The translations under genes and the position numbers were made by a program. The notes beneath the pieces were generated by a model that had not been told where the DNA came from, ran no database searches, and worked only from the letters and a program-made list of their open reading frames with translations. 64,000 bases of DNA from Caballeronia sp. BR00000012568055 (GTDB lineage Bacteria; Pseudomonadota; Gammaproteobacteria; Burkholderiales; Burkholderiaceae), in contig NZ_JAQFVG010000311.1 of NCBI RefSeq assembly GCF_029439455.1, forward strand, positions 151,460 to 215,459, written 5' to 3'. Positions 35,227 through 45,360 of the stretch are shown in pieces; the stretch's first letter is position 1, and every line of letters starts with the position of its first letter.

Positions 35227-35505
35227 TTACTGGGCAGCGGGGGCTTGCAGGCCCTTGATGGCTGCAGCCAGGCGGCTCTTATGACGAGCTGCCTTGTTCT
35301 TGTGGACGATCTTCTTGTCCGAGATGATGTCCATCGTCTTGACGGACGCCTTGTACACTTCGGCAGCCTTGGCTTGATCGCCGGCTTCGATAGCCTTGCG
35401 AACTGCCTTGATGGCCGTGCGGAACTTCGAGCGCAGCGCCGAGTTGTGCGAGTTTGCCTTAGCGGCCTGACGGGCGCGCTTGCGTGCTTGTGCGGTATTT
35501 GCCAT
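35227..35505 (-). CDS. rpsT: Ribosomal protein bS20
   Basis: 92 aa small-subunit protein. [26 protein letters not shown] and the helical Lys/Ala-rich body ([29 protein letters not shown]) are unmistakable. Expression is probably from a strong promoter about 250 nt upstream (35761-35790), leaving a long leader; bS20 of E. coli is autoregulated at translation, so the leader may matter. Confidence 0.98.
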   Translation of the reverse strand: MANTAQARKRARQAAKANSHNSALRSKFRTAIKAVRKAIEAGDQAKAAEVYKASVKTMDIISDKKIVHKNKAARHKSRLAAAIKGLQAPAAQ

Positions 35506-35760
35506 GACGGTTCCTTGTCCTGTTTCTGCTGTTACTTGTTCGGCGCTCGCCGTCTTGGCCGCACTAAAAGCGACCGTGGAAAAGCCCGGAGCGGGGCGTT
35601 TTCGGACGAACTGCCTGAATCTGAAATCCCGGGAACGATTGCCCGAGAACCTTTAAAACTACGCCGATCGGGTTCCGGACCGCCAGATTACACGCGGGTC
35701 CGAGCCGGAAAAGGCGCGAAGCAGCCTTGAAGTGCCTAAAGCGGAGCTTCGGAACCGGCG

Positions 35761-35790
35761 ATTATAGCAATCAAATACGAGATATGACAA
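35761..35790 (-). promoter_or_regulatory. Strong sigma-70 promoter of rpsT
   Basis: Read on the minus strand: TTGTCA (complement of 35785-35790), 18 bp, TATAAT (complement of 35761-35766). Transcription would begin near 35754, about 249 nt before the rpsT ATG. The GC-rich leader contains several short inverted repeats but no family I recognise. Confidence 0.75.
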
Positions 35791-35909
35791 GGATGGATTC
35801 GGCTTGCGAAACAAGACGCCACCGAGCCGAGACAAACGAAATCGGTCAAACGTACGCAAAACGCCGCCAGCGACACGATCTGTAACCTGAGCGCGCCACG
35901 CCCGGCCCG

Positions 35910-35915
35910 TATAAT
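35910..35915 (+). promoter_or_regulatory. -10 element of murJ, implying a near-leaderless mRNA
   Basis: TATAAT at 35910-35915 stands 9 bp before the murJ ATG (35925), so the expected start site near 35922 leaves only about three untranslated bases. No good -35 and no Shine-Dalgarno are visible. Confidence 0.5.
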
Positions 35916-35924
35916 AAGCGCCCC

Positions 35925-37475
35925 ATGAATCTATTCCGAGCCCTCCTGACGGTCAGCGGCTTCACGCTGCTGTCGCGCGTGACCGGCCTGATCCGCGAAA
36001 CGCTGATCGCCCGAGCCTTCGGCGCCAGTCTCTATACCGACGCGTTCTACGTCGCGTTCCGTATCCCCAATATGCTGCGGCGGCTATCGGCGGAAGGCGC
36101 GTTCGCGCAAGCCTTCGTGCCGGTCCTCGCCGAGTTCAAGAACAGTCAAGGCCATGATCCGACCAAGGCGCTCGTCGATGCCATGTCCACCGTGCTCACC
36201 TGGGCGCTCGTCGTGCTGTCGCTGGTCGGCATGGCGGGAGCGAGCTGGGTGGTGTTCGCGGTGGCATCGGGGCTGAAGCACGAGGGCATCGGCTATACGC
36301 TCGCGGTCGAGATGACGCGGATCATGTTCCCGTACATCCTGCTTATTTCGATGACCACGCTCGCGTCCGGCGTGCTCAACACGTACAAGCAGTTCTCGTT
36401 GCCCGCGTTCGCGCCGGTGCTGCTCAATGTCGCGTTCATCACGGCGGCGGTGTTCGTCGCGCCGCATCTGAAGGTGCCGGTGTACGCGCTCGCTTATGCG
36501 GTAATCGCGGGCGGCGTGCTGCAATTGCTGGTGCAGTTGCCGGGGCTGAAGAAGATCGACATGGTGCCGCGCATCGGTCTGAGCTTCATGAAGGCGCTTG
36601 CGCATCCGGGCGTCAAGCGCGTGTTGTGGAAGATGTTGCCTGCGACGTTTGCCGTATCGGTGCAGCAGTTGAGTCTGATCATCAACACGAACATTGCGTC
36701 GAATATCGGGCCGGGCGCGGTATCGTGGATCAACTATGCCGATCGGCTGATGGAGTTTCCGACCGCGCTGCTCGGCGCGGCGCTCGGCACCATCCTGCTT
36801 CCGAGTCTCTCGAAAGCCCACGTCGATGCAAACAACGACGAATACGCGTCACTGCTCGATTGGGGCCTGCGTCTCACGTTCCTTCTGGCCGCACCGAGCG
36901 CCGTCGCGCTGTTCTTTTTCGCCGAACCGCTCACGGCCACGCTGTTCCACTACGGCAAGTTCGATAGTCACTCGGTCGTGATGGTCGGCCGCGCGTTGGG
37001 CGCATATGGCATCGGACTGGTCGGTTTGATCGTGATCAAGATTCTCGCGCCGGGCTTCTATGCGAAGCAGGACATCAAGACGCCGGTGAAGATCGCTATC
37101 TTCGTGCTGTTCATGACACAGTTGAGCAACTACATCTTCGTGCCGATTTTTGCTCACGCCGGTCTTACGCTCTCGATCAGCTTCGGCGCAATTACGAACG
37201 CGACGCTGCTCTACATCGGCCTGCGCCGCCGCAAGATCTACACGCCGTCTGCGGGCTGGCTGCGCTTTCTCGTGCAGTTGATCGGCGCGTGCCTGGTTCT
37301 TGCTGGCGTGATGCATTGGGTGGCGATCAACTTCGACTGGATCGGCATGCGCGCCACGCCGCTCATGCGTATCGCATTGATGGGCGCGAGCCTCGTCGTG
37401 TTCGCTGCGCTGTATTTCGGTATGCTGTCCGCCATGGGCTTCAAATACGCCTACTTCAAGAGACGCACGCTTTGA
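35925..37475 (+). CDS. murJ: MurJ, lipid II flippase
   Basis: 516 aa, about 14 membrane helices, MOP superfamily. It moves lipid II across the inner membrane for peptidoglycan synthesis. The N-terminus LFRALLTVSGFTLLSRVTGLIRE, the cavity-lining region RIPNMLRRLSAEGAFAQAFVPV and the INYADRLMEFPTALLGAALG block are the family's signatures. Its TGA overlaps the next ATG (TGATG). No Shine-Dalgarno is visible and the -10 is only 9 bp upstream. Confidence 0.96.
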   Translation: MNLFRALLTVSGFTLLSRVTGLIRETLIARAFGASLYTDAFYVAFRIPNMLRRLSAEGAFAQAFVPVLAEFKNSQGHDPTKALVDAMSTVLTWALVVLSLVGMAGASWVVFAVASGLKHEGIGYTLAVEMTRIMFPYILLISMTTLASGVLNTYKQFSLPAFAPVLLNVAFITAAVFVAPHLKVPVYALAYAVIAGGVLQLLVQLPGLKKIDMVPRIGLSFMKALAHPGVKRVLWKMLPATFAVSVQQLSLIINTNIASNIGPGAVSWINYADRLMEFPTALLGAALGTILLPSLSKAHVDANNDEYASLLDWGLRLTFLLAAPSAVALFFFAEPLTATLFHYGKFDSHSVVMVGRALGAYGIGLVGLIVIKILAPGFYAKQDIKTPVKIAIFVLFMTQLSNYIFVPIFAHAGLTLSISFGAITNATLLYIGLRRRKIYTPSAGWLRFLVQLIGACLVLAGVMHWVAINFDWIGMRATPLMRIALMGASLVVFAALYFGMLSAMGFKYAYFKRRTL

Positions 37476-38317
37476 TGACAACGACGCGCATCCTCGATTA
37501 CTTCTCCTCGCTGATGGCCGATGACGAAAGTCTTCCGCTGACGGAGGCGGCGTTGTCGATTGCGCAGGATGCGTATCCGGATCTCGACTTGCAGGCCACG
37601 CTCGCGGAGATCGACGAACTCGTCGTCCGCGCGCGCCGCCGCATGCCCGACGATGCCGACATCAAGCAAAAAGTCGATGCGCTCAATCGCTATTTCTTCC
37701 GCGAACTGGGCTTCTCCAGCAATCTCAACGATTACTACGATCCCGATAACAGCCATCTGAACGTGGTGCTGCGCCGTCGTCGCGGCATTCCGATCACGCT
37801 TGCGGTCGTTTATCTGGAGATGGCGGAGCAACTCGGCTTGCCGGTGCGCGGCGTGTCGTTTCCGGGGCATTTTCTGCTGCGCGTCGCTGTGCCCGGTCAG
37901 GACCTGATGCTCGATCCGACCAACGGTCAGACGCTCTCCGAAGCGCAGATGGTCGAGATGCTCGAACCTTATGTGCAGCGCGTCGGGGAATCGATCAGCA
38001 GTGCGTTGCGCGTGTTGCTTCAGCCTGCCACGCGCCGCGAGATCATCGCGCGGATGCTGCGCAATCTGAAGGGCATCTATTTGCAGACGGAGCGCTGGCA
38101 ACGTTTGCTCGCCGTGCAGCAGCGGCTCGTGATCGTGCTTCCGGGAAGTATCGAAGAAGTGCGGGATCGTGGCTTTGCTTATGCGCGGCTCGATTATCTC
38201 CGGCCTGCGCTCGAAGACCTCGCGCGCTATCTCGAAGACCGTCCCGACGCGGAAGACGCGACGGTCGTCGAAACCGAACTGCATGAGCTGCGTCAGCGCA
38301 CACAGCACGGCGACTAA
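37475..38317 (+). CDS. SirB1 family protein (transglutaminase-like plus TPR)
   Basis: 280 aa. An N-terminal transglutaminase-like fold (about 30-180) with LNVVLRRRRGIPITLAVVYLEMAEQLGLPVRGVSFPGHFL is followed by TPR-like helices (about 185-275). The Cys of true transglutaminases is absent from the expected position. Family members are often encoded near murJ or kdsA-type genes; function is not established. It is translationally coupled to murJ and ends 3 bp from a convergent SDR gene. Confidence 0.85.
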   Translation: MTTTRILDYFSSLMADDESLPLTEAALSIAQDAYPDLDLQATLAEIDELVVRARRRMPDDADIKQKVDALNRYFFRELGFSSNLNDYYDPDNSHLNVVLRRRRGIPITLAVVYLEMAEQLGLPVRGVSFPGHFLLRVAVPGQDLMLDPTNGQTLSEAQMVEMLEPYVQRVGESISSALRVLLQPATRREIIARMLRNLKGIYLQTERWQRLLAVQQRLVIVLPGSIEEVRDRGFAYARLDYLRPALEDLARYLEDRPDAEDATVVETELHELRQRTQHGD

Positions 38318-38320
38318 AAA

Positions 38321-39079
38321 CTACTTGGGCTGCATGCGGATCGCGCCGTCGAGGCGGATCACTTCGCCATTCAGCATCGTGTTCTCGAAGATGTGTTTGA
38401 CGAGCATCGCGTACTCGTCGGGTTTGCCGAGGCGCGGAGGGAAGGGGACCATCGCGCCGAGCGCGTCTTGCACGTCTTTAGGCATGCCGAGCAGCATCGG
38501 CGTTTCGAACAGACCCGGTGCAATCGTCATCACGCGGATGCCGCTTCGGCTCAGATCACGCGCAATCGGCAAGGTCATACCCGCGACGCCGCTTTTCGAT
38601 GCCGCGTACGCCGCCTGACCGATTTGTCCGTCGAACGCTGCAACTGACGCCGTGTTCACGATCACGCCACGTTCACCCGCTGCATTCGCTTCGTTCTTCG
38701 ACATCGCGTTTGCCGCGAGCCGGATCATGTTGAACGTGCCGATCAGGTTCACTGAAACGACTTTCGAAAACAGATCGAGCGGATGCGGCCCATCGCGTCC
38801 CACGGTTTTCGATGCGGGCGCGATGCCTGCGCAGTTCACGAGTCCACGTAGCGTGCCGAGCTTGAGCGCTGTATCGATCACGCGTTGTCCATCGGCTTCC
38901 TGACTCACGTCGCACTTGACGAACTCGCCGGACAATTCGCGCGCGAGTTCGACGCCCGCCGCTTCGTTCATATCCGCGAGCACAACTTTGCCGCCGTGCT
39001 GCGCAATCAACTTAGCCGTCGATGCACCGAGTCCCGACGCGCCGCCGGTAATCACGAACACATTGCCTTGCATATCCAT
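38321..39079 (-). CDS. 3-hydroxyacyl-CoA dehydrogenase-like SDR (HSD10 type)
   Basis: 252 aa short-chain dehydrogenase. [17 protein letters not shown] (NAD motif), LADMN (acidic residue after beta-2, NAD preference), [18 protein letters not shown], catalytic Ser in [14 protein letters not shown] and AYAASKSGV (Tyr/Lys). The pattern matches 17-beta-HSD10 / 2-methyl-3-hydroxybutyryl-CoA dehydrogenases, suggesting a role in beta-oxidation or isoleucine breakdown. GGAG 8 nt before the ATG at 39079. It stands alone, so substrate is inferred. Confidence 0.85.
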   Translation of the reverse strand: MDMQGNVFVITGGASGLGASTAKLIAQHGGKVVLADMNEAAGVELARELSGEFVKCDVSQEADGQRVIDTALKLGTLRGLVNCAGIAPASKTVGRDGPHPLDLFSKVVSVNLIGTFNMIRLAANAMSKNEANAAGERGVIVNTASVAAFDGQIGQAAYAASKSGVAGMTLPIARDLSRSGIRVMTIAPGLFETPMLLGMPKDVQDALGAMVPFPPRLGKPDEYAMLVKHIFENTMLNGEVIRLDGAIRMQPK

Positions 39080-39144
39080 CTGCGTGTCTCCTTTTATGTA
39101 GTCGAACGATTGTATCGAAGCGCATCGAAGCGACGCGGCATAAA

Positions 39145-39171
39145 AAAACCCGCTCACATGGAGCGGGTTTT
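39145..39171 (-). terminator. Terminator of adk
   Basis: Minus-strand hairpin: AAAACCCGCTC (39161-39171 complement) with GAGCGGGTTTT (39145-39155 complement), loop of five, followed by TTT. It lies 23 bp beyond the adk stop. Confidence 0.9.
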
Positions 39172-39194
39172 CTGAGAAGCGCAAACGAAGACGC

Positions 39195-40062
<868 letters not shown>

Positions 40063-40094
40063 CCGTAATAACGCGGATAGAAAACGTCGCGAAG

Positions 40095-40118
40095 CCCGCC
40101 AATCAACGCTTTGGCGGG
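40095..40118 (-). terminator. Hairpin after kdsB
   Basis: CCCGCCAA (40095-40102) pairs with TTGGCGGG (40111-40118) around an 8-nt loop, 24 bp past the kdsB stop on the minus strand; the following CTTCGCGACGTTTTC has only a weak U tract. Confidence 0.6.
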
Positions 40119-40141
40119 TTTACACGGGTTGTGCGCAGCTT

Positions 40142-40933
40142 TCAGTTCGAGGCAGGGAACAGCGCGCGAACGCGTTCGAGGTCGGTCGGTGTATCGACAC
40201 CGGGCGGCGGGGCGTCTTGCGTGACGCGCACCGCAATGCGTTCGCCATGCCACAGCGCGCGCAATTGCTCCAGCGCTTCGGCCGATTCGATCGGCGCCTG
40301 CGCGAGACTTGGAAACGTTCGCAAAAACTTGGCGCGATATGCGTATAGGCCAATATGTCGCAGCACGTTTTCCGGCACGGCCGGCAGATTCGACAGCGCG
40401 GAAACGTCAGGCCAATGCGCTTGCCAGGCATCGCGCGTCCACGGAATCGGCGCGCGCGAGAAATACAGCGCGACGCTCCTGGCATCGAGCACGACCTTCA
40501 CGACGTTCGGATTGAACACGTCGGCGGGATCGTGGATGGGATGCGCGGCGGTCGCGATCGCGCATGCGGGATGCGCGGCGAGATGCGCGGCGACATCGCG
40601 TACGAGTTGCGGATCGATCAAAGGCTCGTCGCCCTGAACGTTGACGATGATCGCATCGTCCGCGCAGCCGAGCCGCGTGACGACTTCGGCGAGACGATCC
40701 GTGCCGGTCGGATGATCGGGCCGCGTCAACATCACTTCGATGCCGTGATCGCGCGCGGCATCGACCACGAGGCCGGAGTCGGTCGCGATCAGCACCTGCG
40801 ATGCGCCCGACTCGCGCGCACGTTCGGCGACGCGCACGACCATCGGCTTGCCGCCGATATCCGCGAGCGGTTTGTTCGGCAGACGCGTAGACGCGAGACG
40901 CGCCGGAATGATGGCGATGAACGGTACGGACAT
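40142..40933 (-). CDS. kdsB: 3-deoxy-manno-octulosonate cytidylyltransferase
   Basis: 263 aa. Activates KDO to CMP-KDO for lipopolysaccharide core. [24 protein letters not shown] is the CTP-binding signature; the [10 protein letters not shown] motif and [15 protein letters not shown] block confirm KdsB. It is downstream of the lpxK-Trm112 pair, all on the minus strand, so LPS genes are grouped. Confidence 0.97.
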   Translation of the reverse strand: MSVPFIAIIPARLASTRLPNKPLADIGGKPMVVRVAERARESGASQVLIATDSGLVVDAARDHGIEVMLTRPDHPTGTDRLAEVVTRLGCADDAIIVNVQGDEPLIDPQLVRDVAAHLAAHPACAIATAAHPIHDPADVFNPNVVKVVLDARSVALYFSRAPIPWTRDAWQAHWPDVSALSNLPAVPENVLRHIGLYAYRAKFLRTFPSLAQAPIESAEALEQLRALWHGERIAVRVTQDAPPPGVDTPTDLERVRALFPASN

Positions 40934-40964
40934 GACTCGATAAGCCTGTAACTAAGCCTGAAGA

Positions 40965-41171
40965 TCAGTTGTCGTCAACGGGCTTGAGCGGTTCGACGGG
41001 CGTGCCTTCCACCGTCTGACGCGCTTCATCGACGAGCATCACGGGAATGCCGTCGCGAATGGGATACGCGAGTTTGTCCGCGTTGCAGATGAGTTCCTGC
41101 GCCGCGCGGTCATAGGTGAGCGGGCCCTTGCAGATCGGGCAGACGAGGATTTCAAGCAGGCGTGCGTCCAC
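40965..41171 (-). CDS. Trm112 family protein (YcaR-like)
   Basis: 68 aa zinc-ribbon-like protein. (M)[17 protein letters not shown], with CPIC and one further Cys ([12 protein letters not shown]), and IRDGIPVML are typical. Homologues activate methyltransferases in eukaryotes and archaea; the bacterial role is unclear, though it nearly always sits between lpxK and kdsB. The start is GTG at 41171, with GGAG 7 nt upstream; it overlaps the end of lpxK by 20 bp. Confidence 0.9.
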   Translation of the reverse strand: MDARLLEILVCPICKGPLTYDRAAQELICNADKLAYPIRDGIPVMLVDEARQTVEGTPVEPLKPVDDN

Positions 41172-42168
41172 GAAGTTTCTCCACAACCAAAGCGATAAGG
41201 CGGGGCCGAAGCACGGCTTGCACAGGAACGACCCAGATGCGTGCGTCGCGCCAGGCCTCGAATTTTACTGCATCCTTTTCCGTCACAAGGATGGCGTCGG
41301 CCTGCACGGATTCGAACGGATTCGTGCGATACGAATAGTGGTCCGGAAACGCGCGCGTCGTGGGCGTGATGCCCGCTGAGCGCAGCGTCGCGAAGAAGCG
41401 CTCCGGCGATCCGATGCCCGCCGCCGCGACCACTTTTTCGTTCGCAAATTGCGAGAGCGGACGGCGCACGGAAGGATCGTCAAGCAGCCAGGCGTCGCCG
41501 GATTCGAGTTCGAGCGCGAAGGTGTCGGGCCACGGCGGCAGCGTTTTGTCGTACGGGCTGTTGATGAGCGTGGCATCGCGGTGGCGCGACATCGGTTCAC
41601 GCAGCGGACCGGCGGGCAGCAGGAAGCCGTTGCCGCCCAGACGGTCATCGAATACGACGAGTTCGAAGGCGCGCGCCATCCGATAGTGCTGAAGGCCGTC
41701 GTCGGAGACGAGCACATCGACATTCGGATTGGCTTTCAACAGCGCCTGCGCCGCCGCCACGCGATTCGGGCAGACGAACACCGGCGCATGCGTGCGGCGC
41801 GCGATCAGCAAAGGCTCGTCGCCGACTTGCGATGCCGCGCTGGCCGGCGTGACGCTGGTCGGCTGCTTGATTTTCGCGCCGTAACCGCGCGACACGACGC
41901 CCGGCTGAAAGCCCGCTGCGCGCAGCGCTTCGACCAGCGCGATCACGGTCGGCGTCTTGCCGGTCCCGCCGACGGTCACATTGCCGACCACAACGACGGG
42001 CACACCGACATCGACCTGTTTGAACCAGCCCAGTTGATAGAACGAGCGGCGCGTCGCGGTGATCGCGGCGAACACGCAGGCGAGCGGCGTGAGCGCCCAC
42101 GCAATCGGGCCGCGCGCACGCCATTCGCGCGCGAAGAAGGTTTCGATCGGCGCTTTGAGATCAGACAT
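41152..42168 (-). CDS. lpxK: Tetraacyldisaccharide 4'-kinase
   Basis: 338 aa inner-membrane-associated kinase that phosphorylates the lipid A precursor. N-terminal amphipathic/membrane segment ([18 protein letters not shown]), the Walker A-like [40 protein letters not shown] and the C-terminal VTEKDAVKF are diagnostic. It is the first gene of lpxK-Trm112-kdsB. The 460-bp gap upstream carries no gene. Confidence 0.96.
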   Translation of the reverse strand: MSDLKAPIETFFAREWRARGPIAWALTPLACVFAAITATRRSFYQLGWFKQVDVGVPVVVVGNVTVGGTGKTPTVIALVEALRAAGFQPGVVSRGYGAKIKQPTSVTPASAASQVGDEPLLIARRTHAPVFVCPNRVAAAQALLKANPNVDVLVSDDGLQHYRMARAFELVVFDDRLGGNGFLLPAGPLREPMSRHRDATLINSPYDKTLPPWPDTFALELESGDAWLLDDPSVRRPLSQFANEKVVAAAGIGSPERFFATLRSAGITPTTRAFPDHYSYRTNPFESVQADAILVTEKDAVKFEAWRDARIWVVPVQAVLRPRLIALVVEKLRGRTPA

Positions 42169-42339
42169 GGACCGCCTTCGTGACGGTCTTAATTCGTAGA
42201 AACGGCATGGCGCGCAACGGCAGCTCCTTCGATTCAGGTGAGCGTTGAACCCGGCACTCTATCGCGCGAGCGGCGTGCGCGCCAGTCGGCGTGTCGGGCT
42301 GCGAGCGTCTTTATCGGCCGTTCGCCTGATTCCGCAATC

Positions 42340-42360
42340 TGTGGATAACTCTGTGAACAA
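42340..42360 (+). promoter_or_regulatory. DnaA box and near-copy in the lpxK-xseA gap
   Basis: TGTGGATAA (42340-42348) is the exact complement of the consensus DnaA box TTATCCACA, followed by TGTGAACAA (42352-42360), a weaker relative 12 bp on. An AT-rich stretch with ATTTAATCTATTTAAAT begins about 65 bp downstream. No replication genes are near, so a regulatory or titration role for DnaA is more likely than an origin. Confidence 0.5.
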
Positions 42361-42560
42361 GTTGTCGTCCGGAAAGCGCAATGCCGCGTCAGGAAAGCGT
42401 TACTCCGCAGAAAATCCTAATCAGACAAATTTAATCTATTTAAATCAATGGCTTGCTACGGTGTGTCGCGGCTTTCAGGCGTGTTGAGAAGCGTTTTCGG
42501 TAAGTCTTTCTGTGTGGACACTTGCTACACTTGCGTACCTCGTTCGGCGGATTTTGTCCA

Positions 42561-42596
42561 TACGTCATATCGTCAGTCTGACGATGGTTTGACGTA
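42561..42596 (+). promoter_or_regulatory. Nested dyad at the xseA promoter
   Basis: Inner repeat ATCGTCAG-T-CTGACGAT (42569-42585) and outer arms TACGTCA (42561-42567) and TGACGTA (42590-42596) are both perfect. A TATAGT (42595-42600) overlaps the right arm as likely -10, 28 bp before the xseA ATG. The arrangement suggests an operator; the regulator is unknown. Confidence 0.6.
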
Positions 42597-42628
42597 TAGT
42601 GCGCCGCATCTTTCATTCGATTTCGCCT

Positions 42629-43996
42629 ATGACTCCCGATTCCTTGCAGTCGCAAGGCGGCGATGCCGTCATTCCCGTTTCCGTCCTCAATCGTGCGATC
42701 AACACGATGCTGGAGCGCTCGTTTCCGCTCGTGTGGGTATCGGGCGAGGTGTCGAACTTTACGCGGGCGGCGAGCGGCCACTGGTATTTCTCGATCAAGG
42801 ATGCCAATGCGCAGATGCGCTGCGTGATGTTCCGAGGCCGCGCGCAGTACGCCGAGTTCACGCCGCGCGAAGGCGACAAGATCGAAGTACGCGCGCTGGT
42901 GACGATGTACGAGCCGCGCGGCGAGCTTCAACTCAATGTTGAAGCGGTGCGGCGCACGGGGCAGGGGCGTCTGTACGAAGCGTTTCTGCGGCTAAAGGCG
43001 CAGCTCGAAAGCGAAGGCTTGTTTGCGGCTGAGCGCAAGCGTGCGTTGCCTTCGCATCCGCGTGGGATCGGGATTGTGACGTCGTTGCAGGCGGCCGCTT
43101 TGCGCGGTGTGCTGGCCACGCTCGCGCGCCGCGCGCCGCATGTGCCTGTCGTCGTGTATTCCGCGCCGGTGCAGGGCGCGGGCGTGAGCACCAAGCTCGC
43201 GGCGATGGTCGAAGCCGCCAACGCGCGCCGTGAAGTCGATGTGCTGATCGTGTGTCGCGGCGGTGGATCGATCGAAGATTTGTGGGCGTTCAACGAAGAA
43301 GTGCTCGCGCGTGCGATTGCCGCGAGTGAGTTGCCCGTTGTCAGCGGCGTCGGTCACGAGACGGATTTCACCATTGCCGATTCCGCCGCCGATGTACGCG
43401 CGCCGACGCCGACCGCCGCCGCCGAACTCGTCAGCCCGCAGCGCGTGCTGCTGCTGCGCGAGCTGGATCATCGGCATGCGACGCTGACGCGCGGTTTCGG
43501 TCGCATGATGGAGCGACGCGCGCAGCAACTCGACTGGCTTGCGCGTCGGCTGGTCAGTCCCGCTGAGCGTCTGGCGCGGCAGCGGGTGCATCTGCGTCAA
43601 TTGGCGAGCCGGCTGGCGGCAGCGGGCGCGCGTCCCGTACGCGATGCGCGTGCGCAATTCGCGTTGGTGCAGTATCGGTGGGAACGCAAGCGGCCGAATC
43701 TGGAAGCGCATCGCGAGCATTTGATGCGCTTGTCGCAGCGCGTGGCGAATGCGCGTGAACGTCGCGCGGAGCGGGAGAAAGCGTGCGTATCGGAACTGGC
43801 GGCACGCTTGCAGGTGCTCAGTCCGCAGCGCACGCTGGAACGCGGCTATGCCGCATTGATCGATACCCAAACGGGCCGCGCATTGCGTGCGCCGGGCGCG
43901 CTGAAACCGAAGCGCCCGCTCACCGTCCATCTCGCAGAAGGCTCCGCGGATGTCTTGTTGGCCGATGTCCAGCCGCGCCTGCCCGAAGACTTCTGA
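42629..43996 (+). CDS. xseA: Exodeoxyribonuclease VII large subunit
   Basis: 455 aa. N-terminal OB-fold (about 10-110; [27 protein letters not shown]), then the catalytic region ([70 protein letters not shown], each split over the domain) and a coiled-coil C-terminal part rich in Arg. Processes single-stranded DNA with XseB, which is not in this window. Start at 42629 ([21 protein letters not shown]). Confidence 0.95.
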   Translation: MTPDSLQSQGGDAVIPVSVLNRAINTMLERSFPLVWVSGEVSNFTRAASGHWYFSIKDANAQMRCVMFRGRAQYAEFTPREGDKIEVRALVTMYEPRGELQLNVEAVRRTGQGRLYEAFLRLKAQLESEGLFAAERKRALPSHPRGIGIVTSLQAAALRGVLATLARRAPHVPVVVYSAPVQGAGVSTKLAAMVEAANARREVDVLIVCRGGGSIEDLWAFNEEVLARAIAASELPVVSGVGHETDFTIADSAADVRAPTPTAAAELVSPQRVLLLRELDHRHATLTRGFGRMMERRAQQLDWLARRLVSPAERLARQRVHLRQLASRLAAAGARPVRDARAQFALVQYRWERKRPNLEAHREHLMRLSQRVANARERRAEREKACVSELAARLQVLSPQRTLERGYAALIDTQTGRALRAPGALKPKRPLTVHLAEGSADVLLADVQPRLPEDF

Positions 43997-44091
43997 ACGT
44001 AGATTTGACGCGCCACATTCACACGTCGCGAGCACTATTTACGCCGTCCGTGGCGCTTCGAAAGCGATCTTACTCATAAAAGGCATGCGGT

Positions 44092-44120
44092 TTGCGGGGT
44101 TATCCCAACTCACCTACAAT
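44092..44120 (+). promoter_or_regulatory. Likely sodB promoter
   Basis: TTGCGG (44092-44097), 17 bp, TACAAT (44115-44120), 75 bp before the sodB ATG. No Fur box was recognised by eye. Confidence 0.6.
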
Positions 44121-44194
44121 CCATTGCTCTACTTGCTGCAACCAGCGTCACACAGAACATCCCCCACAAACCACATAGAAAGGAAGCTCGCATC

Positions 44195-44776
44195 ATGGAA
44201 CATACGCTCCCGCCGCTGCCGTTCGACAAGAACGCGCTCGCTCCGCACATGTCGGAAGAAACGCTCGAGTATCACTATGGCAAGCATCACCAGACCTATG
44301 TGACGAATCTGAACAAGCTGATTCCGGGCACGGAATTCGAAAACGCGTCGCTGGAAGAAATCGTCAAGAAGTCGTCGGGCGGCATCTTCAATAACTCGGC
44401 GCAAGTCTGGAATCACACGTTCTTCTGGAACAGCCTGTCGCCGAACGGCGGCGGCGCTCCGACCGGCGCGCTGGCTGATGCCATCAACGCCAAGTACGGT
44501 TCGTACGACAAGTTCAAGGAAGAATTCGCGAAGGTCGCAACCGGCACGTTCGGCTCGGGCTGGACGTGGCTCGTCAAGAAGACCGACGGCAGCGTCGATA
44601 TCGTCTCGACCAGCAACGCCGCCACGCCGCTGACGACGGATGCTAAGGCGCTCGTCACCATCGACGTGTGGGAGCACGCGTATTACATCGACTATCGCAA
44701 TGCGCGTCCGAAGTTTATCGAGGCTTACTGGAACATCGTGAACTGGGATTTTGCATCGAAGAATTTTGGTGCTTAA
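44195..44776 (+). CDS. sodB: Iron superoxide dismutase
   Basis: 193 aa, normal for FeSOD. Metal ligands lie in [26 protein letters not shown] and [13 protein letters not shown]. Residues favour iron ([32 protein letters not shown] at the end). Cytosolic defence against superoxide. Own promoter and strong terminator. Confidence 0.97.
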   Translation: MEHTLPPLPFDKNALAPHMSEETLEYHYGKHHQTYVTNLNKLIPGTEFENASLEEIVKKSSGGIFNNSAQVWNHTFFWNSLSPNGGGAPTGALADAINAKYGSYDKFKEEFAKVATGTFGSGWTWLVKKTDGSVDIVSTSNAATPLTTDAKALVTIDVWEHAYYIDYRNARPKFIEAYWNIVNWDFASKNFGA

Positions 44777-44826
44777 GCTCATTGCTCAAGACATCGTAAC
44801 GATTGTCGGAAAGCCGTAGTACATAG

Positions 44827-44850
44827 AAAAGCCCTCGTAAGAGGGCTTTT
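44827..44850 (+). terminator. Terminator of sodB
   Basis: AAAAGCCCTC (44827-44836), loop GTAA, GAGGGCTTTT (44841-44850), then TTTC. Confidence 0.95.
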
Positions 44851-44958
44851 TTTCGTTATGCACAGACTTCGTACGCGGCACGATGATTGCGCTCCTTGAC
44901 ACCAGCAGACGGTGGAGTCTGTGGACCTATTTTCATTCCGATCAAGGAGGCACGCATC

Positions 44959-45282
44959 ATGAACAAGGCAACCAGCACGTTGATCGCGGCCGTCGCCGCA
45001 CTCGCGATGTCGGGCGGCGTCTATGCGCAATCGGCCGGTGGCGCGAATGGTGGCGGTGGATCGTCGGGCAGCACGGCCAGCCCTGCAAATCAGGTGAACA
45101 ACGGCGGCAACATGTCGGGCGGCTATGGCACGCCGGGCACGACGAACTCGGACATGGGCACGCGCGCGCCGAATTCCGGCCTGCCGAGCGGCGTGAACAG
45201 CAATGCGACGCTTAATGCGGCGCCTCCGACGAGCAACAATACGCTGGCCACGCCGAGCGTGAAGTCGCCTGCTGCGCAATAG
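44959..45282 (+). CDS. Small secreted Gly/Ser/Asn-rich protein
   Basis: 107 aa with a signal peptide (MNKATSTLIAAVAALAMSGG, cleavage after VYA-Q). The mature part is low-complexity, rich in Gly, Ser, Asn, Thr and Pro (GGANGGGGSSGSTASPANQ), with no cysteines and no known domain. AAGGAGG lies 8 nt before the ATG at 44959. It looks like a periplasmic or extracellular unstructured protein; role unknown. A strong terminator follows. Confidence 0.72.
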   Translation: MNKATSTLIAAVAALAMSGGVYAQSAGGANGGGGSSGSTASPANQVNNGGNMSGGYGTPGTTNSDMGTRAPNSGLPSGVNSNATLNAAPPTSNNTLATPSVKSPAAQ

Positions 45283-45305
45283 TTTTTCTTGAGCTTGCTT
45301 GTAAG

Positions 45306-45337
45306 AAAGGCCGTTGTCCTTATCGACAACGGCCTTT
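45306..45337. terminator. Bidirectional terminator between the small secreted gene and zwf
   Basis: AAAGGCCGTTGTC (45306-45318) and GACAACGGCCTTT (45325-45337) pair perfectly, loop CTTATC, with a T run on the plus side; genes on both sides converge on it. Confidence 0.93.
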
Positions 45338-45360
45338 TTTTGTAAAAACTAACTGCCTGA

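Noticed and set aside
42340-42440. Replication origin at the DnaA box
   Set aside because: Only one consensus box, no iterons, no dnaA, dnaN, parAB or rep gene in the window.
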